The position numbers were made by a program, and so were the translations under genes. 26,246 nucleotides of DNA from Flavobacteriales bacterium (GTDB taxonomy: Bacteria > Bacteroidota > Bacteroidia > Flavobacteriales > UBA7430), in assembly GCA_024959975.1 (NCBI GenBank), contig JANXFM010000096.1, forward strand, positions 1 to 26,246, written 5' to 3'. A model generated the notes under the pieces. The model saw nothing but the letters and a program-made list of their open reading frames with translations. It made no database searches and was not told where the DNA came from. Positions 1 through 7,792 of the stretch are shown one piece after another (the first letter of the stretch is position 1; each line of letters starts with the position of its first letter).

Positions 1-831
1 GGCCTTATTGTAAGCCGATTCAAAAGCCAGAGCATTTAAGCCGGCATCTTCTTTTTGTTCGTTTAAAAAAGATAAAACCTTTTCGGTAGGCATATTTCCG
101 GTCAAATCATCTTTTGCCATCGGACAACCTCCAAAACCTTGTATCGCGGTATCAAAACGTGTACATCCTGCCTGATAAGCGGCTAAGACTTTCTCTTTCC
201 AGGTTTGAGATGTCGTGTGTAAGTGTGCTCCAAAGGTTACTTCCTGAAACTCCGGGATCAGCTGAGAAAATAAAGGTGTGATGGTTTCTTTGGAAGAAGC
301 ACCAATGGTATCTGAAAGAGCTAAAATCTTTACGCCCATATTGGCTAAAACCTCCGACCACTTTGCTACGACATCAACATCCCAGGCTTCACCATAAGGA
401 TTTCCGAAAGCCATAGAAAGATAAACCACCAGGTCTTTGTTTTTAGACACACATAAATTCTGCATCTCCTCTACCAATACTAAAGAATCTTCAATAGAAC
501 GATTTGTATTGCGTTGTTGAAAGGTTTCAGAAACTGAGAATGGATACCCTAGATATTGGATCTCATCAAAAGAAGAAGCTTCCTCTGCACCTCTGCGATT
601 CGCTACAATTGCCAACAATTTAGAGTCTGTAGCATCTAAATTCAGTTTAGAAAGCACGGCTGCCGTATCACGCATTTGCGGAATGGCTTTTGGCGACACA
701 AAAGAACCAAAATCAAGCGTATGAAAACCCACTTTTAAAAGCATGTTGATGTATTCGGCCTTTTTCTCCGTTGGGATAAACTCCTCGATACCTTGCATGG
801 CATCTCTCGGGCACTCTACAACTTGTATCAT
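1..831 (-). CDS. mvaB: Hydroxymethylglutaryl-CoA lyase, 3' end cut by window edge
   Basis: Cleaves HMG-CoA to acetoacetate and acetyl-CoA, the last step of leucine catabolism, in the cytoplasm. I translated 277 codons without a stop; the frame runs off the left edge, probably lacking only about ten C-terminal residues given a usual length near 290. The family landmarks are present: an N-terminal PRD segment (R9, D10) for the catalytic Arg/Asp, the metal-binding pair GAHLH (H203, H205), and the signature GGCPMA (234-239) with the active-site Cys236. The TIM-barrel HMGL-like domain fills the protein. ATG at 829-831 overlaps the stop of the upstream OmpA-like gene in the four bases ATGA, so translation is probably coupled. 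It is the last visible gene of a queE / OmpA-like / lyase operon. A related DRE-TIM lyase is the only serious alternative. Confidence 0.93.
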   Translation of the reverse strand, partial: MIQVVECPRDAMQGIEEFIPTEKKAEYINMLLKVGFHTLDFGSFVSPKAIPQMRDTAAVLSKLNLDATDSKLLAIVANRRGAEEASSFDEIQYLGYPFSVSETFQQRNTNRSIEDSLVLVEEMQNLCVSKNKDLVVYLSMAFGNPYGEAWDVDVVAKWSEVLANMGVKILALSDTIGASSKETITPLFSQLIPEFQEVTFGAHLHTTSQTWKEKVLAAYQAGCTRFDTAIQGFGGCPMAKDDLTGNMPTEKVLSFLNEQKEDAGLNALAFESAYNKA

Positions 832-2726
832 TCTACTGCAATAATTTTTAATTCCGTTCTTCGGTTTACAGCTCTTTCTTCCTCAGAACTATTCGCATTT
901 AAAGGTATCGACATCCCGTATCCTTTGGTTTGAATACGATCTAAAGGCAAGCCTCTTTGCGCTAAAGCACTTTTTACCGATTGGGCTCGCTGCTCTGACA
1001 AATCTAAATTATAATTCTTAGAACCGCTATTATCCGTATGTCCACCTATTTCAACCACTAAAAACGGATTGGATTCCATAAACTGAATAATCTTATTCAA
1101 CTCCGTAGCCGATTCATCTTTTAGATCATAAGAATTTAATTCAAAGAAAATATTATCCAATCTTACCTGTTCACCTACTTCTAAGGCTTGCAGTTTAAAA
1201 TTCCTAACAAGAATACTTCCCTCCTGTTCCATCTGAACGTTCTCAGAATAAAAAAGATAATTTTTCTTTATTACCGTAAGGGCATACTCAGCATCAGACG
1301 GAAGGCAAAGCATGTAATTCCCATCCACATCACTCTGTGAACTCTTGTATGATCTGCCCGATTGCAAATCAACCAACTCAATTTCCGCTTTAATCGGCTT
1401 TTTTGTTTTTGCATCGGTAATGACACCTTGCACATAAGCTACTTCACGAGCTCTACTCTCTTGTGGCAAATCAAATGTGTAGAGATCCAAATCGCTTCTG
1501 CCTTCCTGAAAATATGCCGAAGCAAAATAAGCAGTACGCCCATCTTTAGCGACAATCAATGAATTCTCATCTGAAGGAGAATTGATTGGATAACCTATAT
1601 TTTTCACCGCTCCCCAGTTGCCGGTTTCATCCAACCTCGAAAGGGAAATATCAAAACCACCCATACCTACATACCCCTTGGAAGAAAAGTAAAGCGTTTG
1701 ATTATCCCAGTGTAAAAAAGGTGAAATATCGTCTTTAGCTGTATTGATATCTTTACCTAAATTCTTGGCCTTCATCCAGGTTCCTTTTGCATTTTTATAG
1801 GAAACCCAAATATCTTTCCCTCCATTACCACCGGCACGATTCGAAACAAAGAATAACTGCCTTCCATCTGCTGAAATGGCGGGCTGAGATTCCCAATTTT
1901 CAGTATTCACATGCGCTCCTAAATTGACAGGGTCTGTCCATTTCCCATTCACGAAATCAGACTCATAAATATCGCAGCGCCCATAAGAATCATCACGTGA
2001 ACAAGCAGTAAAATAGAGCGTTTTACCATCGGCAGTAATACACTGCGCACCTTCATTCTGTAAAGTATTAATGGGTTCTCCAAGATTCTTCGCCAACTGC
2101 CAATCATCGGTATTGTTGTACGACACATAGAAATCTTCATTACGAAAACCCTCTACCTTTTTACTTCGGGTGAAAATTAAAGTACTTCCATCGGCAGAAA
2201 GTGCAGGTAAATATTCATCAGCATCAGAATTAATATTCGTCCCTAAATTATCCGGATTAAAGGTCACCGGATTTTTCATCGCAGAGATAGAAAACTCACA
2301 GGACTTTTTTAAGGCATTTGCTTTTTTTCGGTATCTCTCAGAGATCTTTTTAGAACTTAAGTATTTTCGAATATGTTGTAAAGCCTCAGAATAATCACCT
2401 AAAGAATGTTCGGCATTTGCCAAACGATAGTACATGGGAAATGAAAAACGTGGGGCTAAGGGAATAGACTTTCGATAGGCTTCTATTCCACTTTTTTTAT
2501 CACCCAAACCTATACTTACATCGCCTAATAAAATCCAGGCTTCAACAAAGCGACTATCTAATATTAGGGCTTCTTCCAAAAATACTTTTGCCGTATTGTA
2601 CTCCTGAACAGCTACAGCAGACTTTGCCTCACGATAGGCTTTCGTCGCCCTGCGTGACTTTGTTGTTTCCTGAGCTATGATCTGAAAACTAAAAACAAAA
2701 AAGAAGAATGCTAATAAAACACGCAT
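828..2726 (-). CDS. TPR / beta-propeller (PD40) / CRD / OmpA-like envelope protein
   Basis: A 632-residue exported protein that probably anchors an outer-membrane or periplasmic complex to peptidoglycan. Domains in order: signal peptide (about 1-18, hydrophobic core then IIAQ-E), TPR-like helices (about 25-150), five or so PD40/WD40-type blades with the recurring DG-x-LYF and FSSKGYVGMGGFDI pattern (about 165-430), a carboxypeptidase-regulatory-like beta-sandwich (about 430-515) and a C-terminal OmpA domain (about 525-632) with GHTDNSG, LSEQRAQSV and NRRTE, including the Asp and Arg used to grip diaminopimelate. The same architecture is known for PorE of the type IX secretion system, but PorE is a lipoprotein; here the signal lacks a lipobox Cys. 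No PorP/SprF partner lies beside it. It starts one base after the queE stop and its stop overlaps the lyase start, so it sits in the middle of an operon. It is paralogous to the protein at 18271-20358. Confidence 0.9.
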   Translation of the reverse strand: MRVLLAFFFFVFSFQIIAQETTKSRRATKAYREAKSAVAVQEYNTAKVFLEEALILDSRFVEAWILLGDVSIGLGDKKSGIEAYRKSIPLAPRFSFPMYYRLANAEHSLGDYSEALQHIRKYLSSKKISERYRKKANALKKSCEFSISAMKNPVTFNPDNLGTNINSDADEYLPALSADGSTLIFTRSKKVEGFRNEDFYVSYNNTDDWQLAKNLGEPINTLQNEGAQCITADGKTLYFTACSRDDSYGRCDIYESDFVNGKWTDPVNLGAHVNTENWESQPAISADGRQLFFVSNRAGGNGGKDIWVSYKNAKGTWMKAKNLGKDINTAKDDISPFLHWDNQTLYFSSKGYVGMGGFDISLSRLDETGNWGAVKNIGYPINSPSDENSLIVAKDGRTAYFASAYFQEGRSDLDLYTFDLPQESRAREVAYVQGVITDAKTKKPIKAEIELVDLQSGRSYKSSQSDVDGNYMLCLPSDAEYALTVIKKNYLFYSENVQMEQEGSILVRNFKLQALEVGEQVRLDNIFFELNSYDLKDESATELNKIIQFMESNPFLVVEIGGHTDNSGSKNYNLDLSEQRAQSVKSALAQRGLPLDRIQTKGYGMSIPLNANSSEEERAVNRRTELKIIAVE

Positions 2727-2727
2727 A

Positions 2728-3378
2728 CTAAGGGATGTCCATGTATTTATGTGTTTGTAAAGAAATATTCCATTGAGGATTTTCCTTTACATACGCTATG
2801 ATATCCTGTAAAATAACACCTTCTTTAGACCATTCCGGTTGTAAATACAATTTGCAATCAGCATTCACTTTTAAAGCTTGTTCTTCAGCAAAACGAAAAT
2901 CATTTGCTCTGGCGATCACTACTTTAAGCTCATGGGCTTTCGAATAACTCTCCTCTTGTGGAAGCTTACGCTTTTTAGGAGACAAGGTAAACCAATCCCA
3001 ATAACCACTATAAGAATGTGCTCCGGAAGTTTCAATATGACAATCGACCCCTTTCTCATGAAAGAGATTACACAAAACATCAAGCTGATGCATTAAGGGT
3101 TCACCTCCGGTAACAACCACTTTTGTTGCTTTAGTTGAAACTACCCAATCTACAATCTGGTCAACCGTATGAATAGGATGCTTTTCCTGCTCCCAACTCT
3201 CCTTAACATCACACCAGGGACAACCTACATCACAACCACCCAAACGAATAAAATAACAAGCGACTCCCGAATGAAAACCTTCACCTTGAATGGTGTAAAA
3301 ATGCTCCATTACAGGTAAAGCTAATCCTTGTTTTACTTGTTCGACAATCTCGGATGAATGAAGGGTGGTTTTGCTCAT
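2728..3378 (-). CDS. queE: 7-carboxy-7-deazaguanine synthase (QueE), radical SAM
   Basis: Radical SAM enzyme that converts 6-carboxy-tetrahydropterin to 7-carboxy-7-deazaguanine in the preQ0/queuosine pathway for tRNA wobble-base modification; cytoplasmic. The 216-residue length fits. QGEG (31-34) and the [4Fe-4S]-binding cysteines C49, C53 and C56 (CDVGCPWC, a CxxxCxxC motif) are visible, followed by the SAM-binding GGEP motif at 91-94. First gene of an operon with the OmpA-like protein (1-nt gap) and HMG-CoA lyase; the three have no obvious shared pathway. The ATG at 3376-3378 lies four bases after a TATCTTTG promoter box, so the mRNA is probably leaderless. Other queuosine genes are not in the window. 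Confidence 0.95.
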   Translation of the reverse strand: MSKTTLHSSEIVEQVKQGLALPVMEHFYTIQGEGFHSGVACYFIRLGGCDVGCPWCDVKESWEQEKHPIHTVDQIVDWVVSTKATKVVVTGGEPLMHQLDVLCNLFHEKGVDCHIETSGAHSYSGYWDWFTLSPKKRKLPQEESYSKAHELKVVIARANDFRFAEEQALKVNADCKLYLQPEWSKEGVILQDIIAYVKENPQWNISLQTHKYMDIP

Positions 3379-3382
3379 AAAG

Positions 3383-3390
3383 CAAAGATA
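3383..3390 (-). promoter_or_regulatory. -7 box TATCTTTG of queE, leaderless geometry
   Basis: The minus strand reads TATCTTTG, a perfect match to the Bacteroidota -7 element TAnnTTTG, then CTTT, then the queE ATG. No TTG is found at -33. With the usual spacing the transcript would begin at, or within a base or two of, the A of ATG. Confidence 0.7.
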
Positions 3391-3400
3391 TTTAAAAAAA

Positions 3401-3442
3401 GGAGACAGGAGTCAGAAGTCAGGAGACAGGAGACAGGATGTC
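3401..3442 (+). repeat. Heptamer repeat tract A (GGAGACA / GGAGTCA type)
   Basis: Successive 7-bp units read GGAGACA, GGAGTCA, GAAGTCA, GGAGACA, GGAGACA and a decayed GGATGTC. The tract lies between the divergent queE and aminotransferase genes, upstream of the queE promoter box. Non-coding; part of a family of heptad tracts in this window. Confidence 0.8.
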
Positions 3443-3471
3443 CATAATTAAGATTATTCCATTTTTGCCCA

Positions 3472-3506
3472 CAACTAACAAACTACTAACAACCAACAAC
3501 TAAATT
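3472..3506 (+). repeat. Heptamer repeat tract B (CTAACAA type)
   Basis: Five consecutive 7-bp units: CAACTAA, CAAACTA, CTAACAA, CCAACAA, CTAAATT. It ends eight bases before the promoter box of the aminotransferase gene. Read on the minus strand the units take the form AGTTGTT, GGTTGTT, AGTAGTT. Confidence 0.75.
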
Positions 3507-3514
3507 TCTTTGTC

Positions 3515-3522
3515 TATATTTG
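3515..3522 (+). promoter_or_regulatory. -7 box TATATTTG of the aminotransferase gene
   Basis: Perfect TAnnTTTG match; no TTG is seen at the expected -33 position. Transcription would start near 3527, about 34 bases before the ATG at 3561. That rules out the in-frame TTG at 3510 as a start codon. Confidence 0.65.
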
Positions 3523-3560
3523 CGGCTCAAGAAAATCTATTAAGCAATAACACCGAAAAC

Positions 3561-4754
3561 ATGAACATTTTATCCGATCGTATTCTAAATTTGGAAGAAT
3601 CACAAACCATTGCCATGGCTCGTAAAAGCCGTGAATTAAGTGACAGTGGCGTAGATGTAATCTCACTAAGTTTAGGAGAACCTGATTTTGACACTCCTGA
3701 TTTTATTAAGGAAGCTGCAAAGAAAGCGATTGACGATAACTTCTCTCACTACACACCGGTTCCCGGTTTAGGTGAATTGAGAAATGCCATTTCAAAAAAG
3801 TTTAAACGAGATAATAATCTGGACTACGCTGCAGACGAGATCGTTGCGTCAACAGGTGCGAAACAAACCTTATCTCAGTTGTTACTAACTATTGTGAATC
3901 CGGGAGATGAAGTAATTGTTCCTGCTCCTTACTGGGTAAGTTATTACCAAATGGTGAAAATGGCTGAGGGCACTCCTATTGTTATTGAAGCCATGGTAGA
4001 AGCTGACTTTAAAGTGACCGCTCAGCAAGTTGAAGAGGTAATTACTTCCAAGACAAAAGCTTTCTTATTCAGTACTCCTTGTAACCCAACAGGTTCAGTA
4101 TACAGCAGAGAAGAATTAGCTGAATTGGTTAAAGTATTTGAAAAATACCCGGAGATTATGATCATCTCTGATGAAATTTACGAACACATCAACTTCTTAG
4201 GTGAACACGTAAGTATTGGTCAGTTTGATTCAATTAAAGACCGCGTAATAACCGTAAACGGTGTATCTAAAGGTTTTGCCATGACGGGTTGGAGAGTTGG
4301 TTATTTAGGTGGTCCTAAATGGTTGGCTGCCGCCTGTACTAAAATGCAAGGTCAAACGACATCAGCAACCTGTTCCATAGCACAAAAAGCTACCGAAACT
4401 GCTGTATCAGCAGATCCGGACTTTACAAAAGATATGCGCGCTGCATTCCTTAGAAGAAGAGATCTGATGATCTCGAAGCTACAGGAAATTGATGGATTGA
4501 AATTAAGTATCCCTCAGGGAGCTTTCTACATATTCCCTGATGTATCTTTTTACTTCGGAAAATCGTATAAAGGCACTATTATAGCAAATGCAAACGATTT
4601 CTGTATGTACTTATTAAACGAAGCAAATGTTGCCACCGTAACCGGTGAAGCCTTCGGTTCGCCAAACTGTATTCGTATTTCCTATGCTGCGGCAGATGAA
4701 AAACTTGTCGAAGCTGCTGATAGAATCAAAACAGCACTTGAAAATTTAGTATAA
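3561..4754 (+). CDS. PLP-dependent class I aminotransferase, aspartate aminotransferase type
   Basis: Cytoplasmic pyridoxal-phosphate enzyme, most likely transferring the amino group between aspartate and 2-oxoglutarate, linking the TCA cycle and amino-acid synthesis. The 397 residues match the compact subgroup (type Ib) of fold-type I aspartate aminotransferases. Visible landmarks are the substrate loop SLGEPDFDTP, the CNPTG segment, the ISDEIYE strand, the PLP-binding lysine K237 in SKGFAMTGWR, and the C-terminal carboxylate-binding Arg in CIRISYAAAD. The frame continues upstream to a TTG at 3510, but the promoter box at 3515-3522 overlaps that extension, so I place the start at ATG 3561. 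Monocistronic: own promoter before and a strong terminator eight bases after the stop. Exact substrate (aspartate, aromatic or prephenate) cannot be settled from motifs. Confidence 0.93.
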   Translation: MNILSDRILNLEESQTIAMARKSRELSDSGVDVISLSLGEPDFDTPDFIKEAAKKAIDDNFSHYTPVPGLGELRNAISKKFKRDNNLDYAADEIVASTGAKQTLSQLLLTIVNPGDEVIVPAPYWVSYYQMVKMAEGTPIVIEAMVEADFKVTAQQVEEVITSKTKAFLFSTPCNPTGSVYSREELAELVKVFEKYPEIMIISDEIYEHINFLGEHVSIGQFDSIKDRVITVNGVSKGFAMTGWRVGYLGGPKWLAAACTKMQGQTTSATCSIAQKATETAVSADPDFTKDMRAAFLRRRDLMISKLQEIDGLKLSIPQGAFYIFPDVSFYFGKSYKGTIIANANDFCMYLLNEANVATVTGEAFGSPNCIRISYAAADEKLVEAADRIKTALENLV

Positions 4755-4761
4755 TTAAAAC

Positions 4762-4790
4762 TCCCCTACTTGATGTAGGGGATTTTTTTT
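4762..4790 (+). terminator. Intrinsic terminator of the aminotransferase gene
   Basis: Perfect 8-bp stem (TCCCCTAC pairing with GTAGGGGA), 5-nt loop TTGAT, then eight T. Confidence 0.93.
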
Positions 4791-4854
4791 GTTCATTTGT
4801 ATGTGGCAGCTTTCAGTAGTCAACTAAATCAATTTTGGACAAGAATTAAATTTA

Positions 4855-5826
4855 ATGAATTCAATAGCCGATATTTTAGATCAATTTGAGACAAAGCGGG
4901 TATTAATCATCGGCGATGCCATGATCGATGCTTATATGTGGGGAGATGTCCATCGCATGTCGCCTGAGGCTCCGGTTCCCATCGTTGAAATAAACAAAAG
5001 AGAAAGTCGATTAGGAGGCGCTGCTAATGTGGCTCTTAACATACAATCGCTTGGTGCCACACCTGTACTTTTTAGCGCTATTGGCGATGATCACTATGGA
5101 GATTTGTTCATAAACCTAATGAAGGAGCAAAATCTAACATGCGAAGGAATTCAAAAGATCTCGGATCGAAATACAACGGTTAAAACACGAATTATTAGCG
5201 ATAACAAACACGTTTTAAGAGTTGACGAGGAGCGCACAGACATCATCAATGATGAAAATATCTCAAATAAACTGGAAAAAATGATCCTGGCTAATAACTT
5301 CGACGTTATTATTTTCGAGGATTACAATAAAGGTTTGTTGAGTGAAAAACTTATTCAAAAAGCCATTAAGAGTGCGATTCAAAAAGGAATTCCAACTATT
5401 GTAGATCCAAAAAAAGACAATTTCTTCGCCTACCGAGGGGTTAATGTTTTTAAACCTAACCTCAAAGAAATTAAAGAAGGTCTGAATGTAGAGTTTGATG
5501 TGCAATCAGATGCTGAACTTTCTAAAAATGTAGCTTTGCTAAGAACCAAACTTAAGGCGAAAAGCATTTTACTCACCCTGTCTGAATATGGTGTTTACTA
5601 CCAAAACGAAAAAACCATTTATCGCGAAAAAGCACATAAAAGAAATATCATTGATGTTTCCGGAGCAGGAGATACAGTAGTTTCTGTGGCAGCATTAGCG
5701 CTAGCTTGTAAACTAGAAGATGAATCTTTGATGAGAATTGCTAACTTAGCAGGAGGCTTAGTTTGTGAAAAAGTGGGTGTTGTTCCTATTCAAAAACAAG
5801 ATTTACTAAAAGCAGCTTTAAAGTAA
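4855..5826 (+). CDS. PfkB-family kinase resembling heptose-7-phosphate kinase (RfaE/HldE domain I)
   Basis: Probable cytoplasmic sugar kinase. The closest pattern I recognise is the kinase half of HldE/RfaE, which phosphorylates D-glycero-D-manno-heptose 7-phosphate at C1 for the LPS inner core. Matching segments are IIGDAMIDAYMWGD near the N-terminus, SPEAPVPIVEI, the sugar-binding RLGGAANVALNIQSLGA and the ATP/anion-hole signature DVSGAGDTVVSVA with the catalytic Asp. At 323 residues it lacks the C-terminal cytidylyltransferase domain of the fused E. coli enzyme, so any nucleotidyl transfer must come from another gene. Thirteen bases separate it from trkH, so the two are probably co-transcribed, although no functional link is evident. 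No TAnnTTTG box is clear upstream of the ATG. A ribokinase-like kinase with another substrate is possible. Confidence 0.85.
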   Translation: MNSIADILDQFETKRVLIIGDAMIDAYMWGDVHRMSPEAPVPIVEINKRESRLGGAANVALNIQSLGATPVLFSAIGDDHYGDLFINLMKEQNLTCEGIQKISDRNTTVKTRIISDNKHVLRVDEERTDIINDENISNKLEKMILANNFDVIIFEDYNKGLLSEKLIQKAIKSAIQKGIPTIVDPKKDNFFAYRGVNVFKPNLKEIKEGLNVEFDVQSDAELSKNVALLRTKLKAKSILLTLSEYGVYYQNEKTIYREKAHKRNIIDVSGAGDTVVSVAALALACKLEDESLMRIANLAGGLVCEKVGVVPIQKQDLLKAALK

Positions 5827-5839
5827 TAGAATAAACTGT

Positions 5840-7660
5840 ATGTCGATACGATCCATACGCGAAAAAATAAATCTTGCCCTTTACGACAGTAAAGAAAGTG
5901 TCCTGAGGCTTTTTAAAATAGGAAGTTTCATAATTGCTACTTTCATACTATCCTTACTCGTTTATCAATTTGGATTTACTCCGGATCAGGAAACTAGAGC
6001 TTGGATTATTATTGCCATCAAAGCAAGTTTTATATTCTATATCCTGAAATATCTCATTGATATTTTATACTCCTATACACCTCTAAAATTAATACGAGAA
6101 ACCTGGTTTGAGGGGCTGCTTTTGTTTCTGATAGTCATCAATGCAATATCGCGATTATTCCTCGACCAATCGATACTCAATTGGGCTGGTCAACAATTAG
6201 AACTCTTTCATTTAGAAAACTTTTACATACTCTTCATACAGTTCTATTTCTTTATTTTAGTTGGAATAGGACTTGGTAAAGCCAGCACACAACTTTCGGT
6301 GTTAAAAATGAATCCACCGCGACTTTTAATCCTGTCGTTTGTTGTGTTAATTCTTGTAGGAACAGGTTTATTGATGATGCCTGAAATGACTCAGGAAGTA
6401 CGCTTCATGCCTTTCTTTGAGGCTTTGTTTACCTCCATAAGCGCAAGTTGTGTTACCGGGCTAATTGTTGTTGACACAGCCACATATTTTACTCAAAAAG
6501 GACATATCATATTGATGTTATTAATTCAGTTAGGTGGATTAAACATCATATCATTTGCTACGTTATTTGCCATTTTCTCGAAAAAAGGTTTGGGAATAAA
6601 GCACCAGACTATGCTGCAGGAAAACTTTAGTTCTGAGTCTTTATTAAGTGGAAAAGGTCTGCTTAGAAAGATTTTCTTATTTAGTTTTTTCATAGAAATG
6701 ATAGGAATTGTACTTATCTATTTTAGTTGGAATCCTCAAATAAAATTTCAACACCTCGAAGAACAACTTTTTTATTCAATATTTCATTCCGTTTCTGCAT
6801 TCAACAATGCAGGTTTTACATTATTTACTGATGGGTTGTCTAATACATTACTACAAAACTCTCACAGCATGCATATCATCATCGCATTATTAATTCTATT
6901 CGGAGCAATTGGTTTCCCGGTAATTGAAGATGTATTAAATATTAAACGAATTAAAAAAAGAATCAAAAAAGTATTTAAAAGTCCAGGATTAGGACTTAAA
7001 CTAAGTACTCAAATTTCTTTATACACTTCAATAATTCTAGTAATTTTTGGTATGATTATGTTCTATTTCCTTGAACAGGAAAATAGCTTAAATAATATGA
7101 CAATCTATTCGCAATTAATTACGTCTTTCTTCCAATCTATATCTAGAACAGCTGGTTTTAATACCATTGATATTTCTATGGTGGGAACACCGATGCTAAT
7201 AATATTTATCTTCCTAATGTTTATAGGAGGTGCTCCGGGTTCTTTTGGAGGGGGAATCAAAACCTCAACATTCACATTAATCATCTACTCGGCGATCAAT
7301 ACGATTAGAGGTCAAAAAAGAATTGAAATTGGAAAAAGAACGATTTCACCAGAACTGCTACACAAAGCATTTTCCATATTCCTGTTTGCAACTTCAGCTA
7401 TCTTTTTAGCCATATTTATTCTCAGTATCAGTGATGGTGAAAAAGGTTTAATGCCTATTGCTTTCGAAGCTGTTTCAGCATTCTCTACGGTAGGACTTTC
7501 TACAGGAATCACCCCCGACTTATCCTTCATCGGTAAAGTAGTAATTATGATATGCATGTTCGTAGGTAGAATTGGTACGCTTACACTGGCCTTTGCTCTG
7601 AGTAGTAAAATGAGATCTAACAATTATGAATATCCAAATGCACACTTAACAGTAGGATGA
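5840..7660 (+). CDS. trkH: TrkH/KtrB-family potassium uptake transporter
   Basis: Inner-membrane K+ translocating subunit, 606 residues, almost wholly hydrophobic with about ten to twelve membrane spans. Each of the four pore loops expected for the SKT superfamily can be found with its selectivity-filter glycine: CVTGL (G207), SAFNNAGF (G325), RTAGFNT (G439) and AFSTVGLSTG (G552). The N-terminal 150 or so residues form extra membrane spans before the first repeat. TrkH channels are gated by a cytoplasmic RCK partner (TrkA); none is in this window. Probable second gene of a pair with the upstream sugar kinase (13-nt gap). No terminator is visible after it; instead a heptad tract and a CTGAG-type repeat follow. 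Confidence 0.95.
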   Translation: MSIRSIREKINLALYDSKESVLRLFKIGSFIIATFILSLLVYQFGFTPDQETRAWIIIAIKASFIFYILKYLIDILYSYTPLKLIRETWFEGLLLFLIVINAISRLFLDQSILNWAGQQLELFHLENFYILFIQFYFFILVGIGLGKASTQLSVLKMNPPRLLILSFVVLILVGTGLLMMPEMTQEVRFMPFFEALFTSISASCVTGLIVVDTATYFTQKGHIILMLLIQLGGLNIISFATLFAIFSKKGLGIKHQTMLQENFSSESLLSGKGLLRKIFLFSFFIEMIGIVLIYFSWNPQIKFQHLEEQLFYSIFHSVSAFNNAGFTLFTDGLSNTLLQNSHSMHIIIALLILFGAIGFPVIEDVLNIKRIKKRIKKVFKSPGLGLKLSTQISLYTSIILVIFGMIMFYFLEQENSLNNMTIYSQLITSFFQSISRTAGFNTIDISMVGTPMLIIFIFLMFIGGAPGSFGGGIKTSTFTLIIYSAINTIRGQKRIEIGKRTISPELLHKAFSIFLFATSAIFLAIFILSISDGEKGLMPIAFEAVSAFSTVGLSTGITPDLSFIGKVVIMICMFVGRIGTLTLAFALSSKMRSNNYEYPNAHLTVG

Positions 7661-7666
7661 TACAAT

Positions 7667-7694
7667 GATTAATTAATAATGACTAATTAATAAT
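7667..7694 (+). repeat. Heptamer repeat tract E (two 14-bp units of paired heptamers)
   Basis: Units GATTAAT, TAATAAT, GACTAAT, TAATAAT: two 14-bp copies with a single difference. Begins seven bases after the trkH stop codon. Confidence 0.7.
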
Positions 7695-7725
7695 TGTTAG
7701 GCCGGAGAATAAAGTATTTTAACAG

Positions 7726-7769
7726 GTGTCACCCTGAGCCTGCCTACCGCAGGCAGGCTTGTCGAAGGA
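7726..7769 (+). repeat. CTGAG-type intergenic repeat, copy 1, with nested hairpin insertion
   Basis: Flanking halves CACCCTGAGCCTG and TCGAAGGA match the repeat at 12725-12751, where the halves are joined directly. Here about 19 bases separate them, and they contain a perfect 8-bp inverted repeat: AGCCTGCC at 7737-7744, 7-nt loop, GGCAGGCT at 7752-7759. It lies between trkH and the DUF4294 gene. Confidence 0.75.
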
Positions 7770-7792
7770 TTGGTATTAAAAATTGATAATAA

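Noticed and set aside
3401..3506. Possible CRISPR array or mobile-element ends in the repeated region upstream of queE
   Set aside because: Units are 7 bp and contiguous with no spacers, and there are no cas genes, transposase or flanking target duplications.
3510..3560. TTG-started N-terminal extension of the aminotransferase (17 extra residues)
   Set aside because: The extension overlaps the TATATTTG promoter box at 3515-3522 and would begin upstream of the predicted transcript start; the ATG at 3561 fits the family N-terminus.
7312..7623. 103-codon minus-strand open frame opposite trkH
   Set aside because: Lies opposite a conserved pore-loop region of trkH, with no promoter box and no domain; treated as a shadow.
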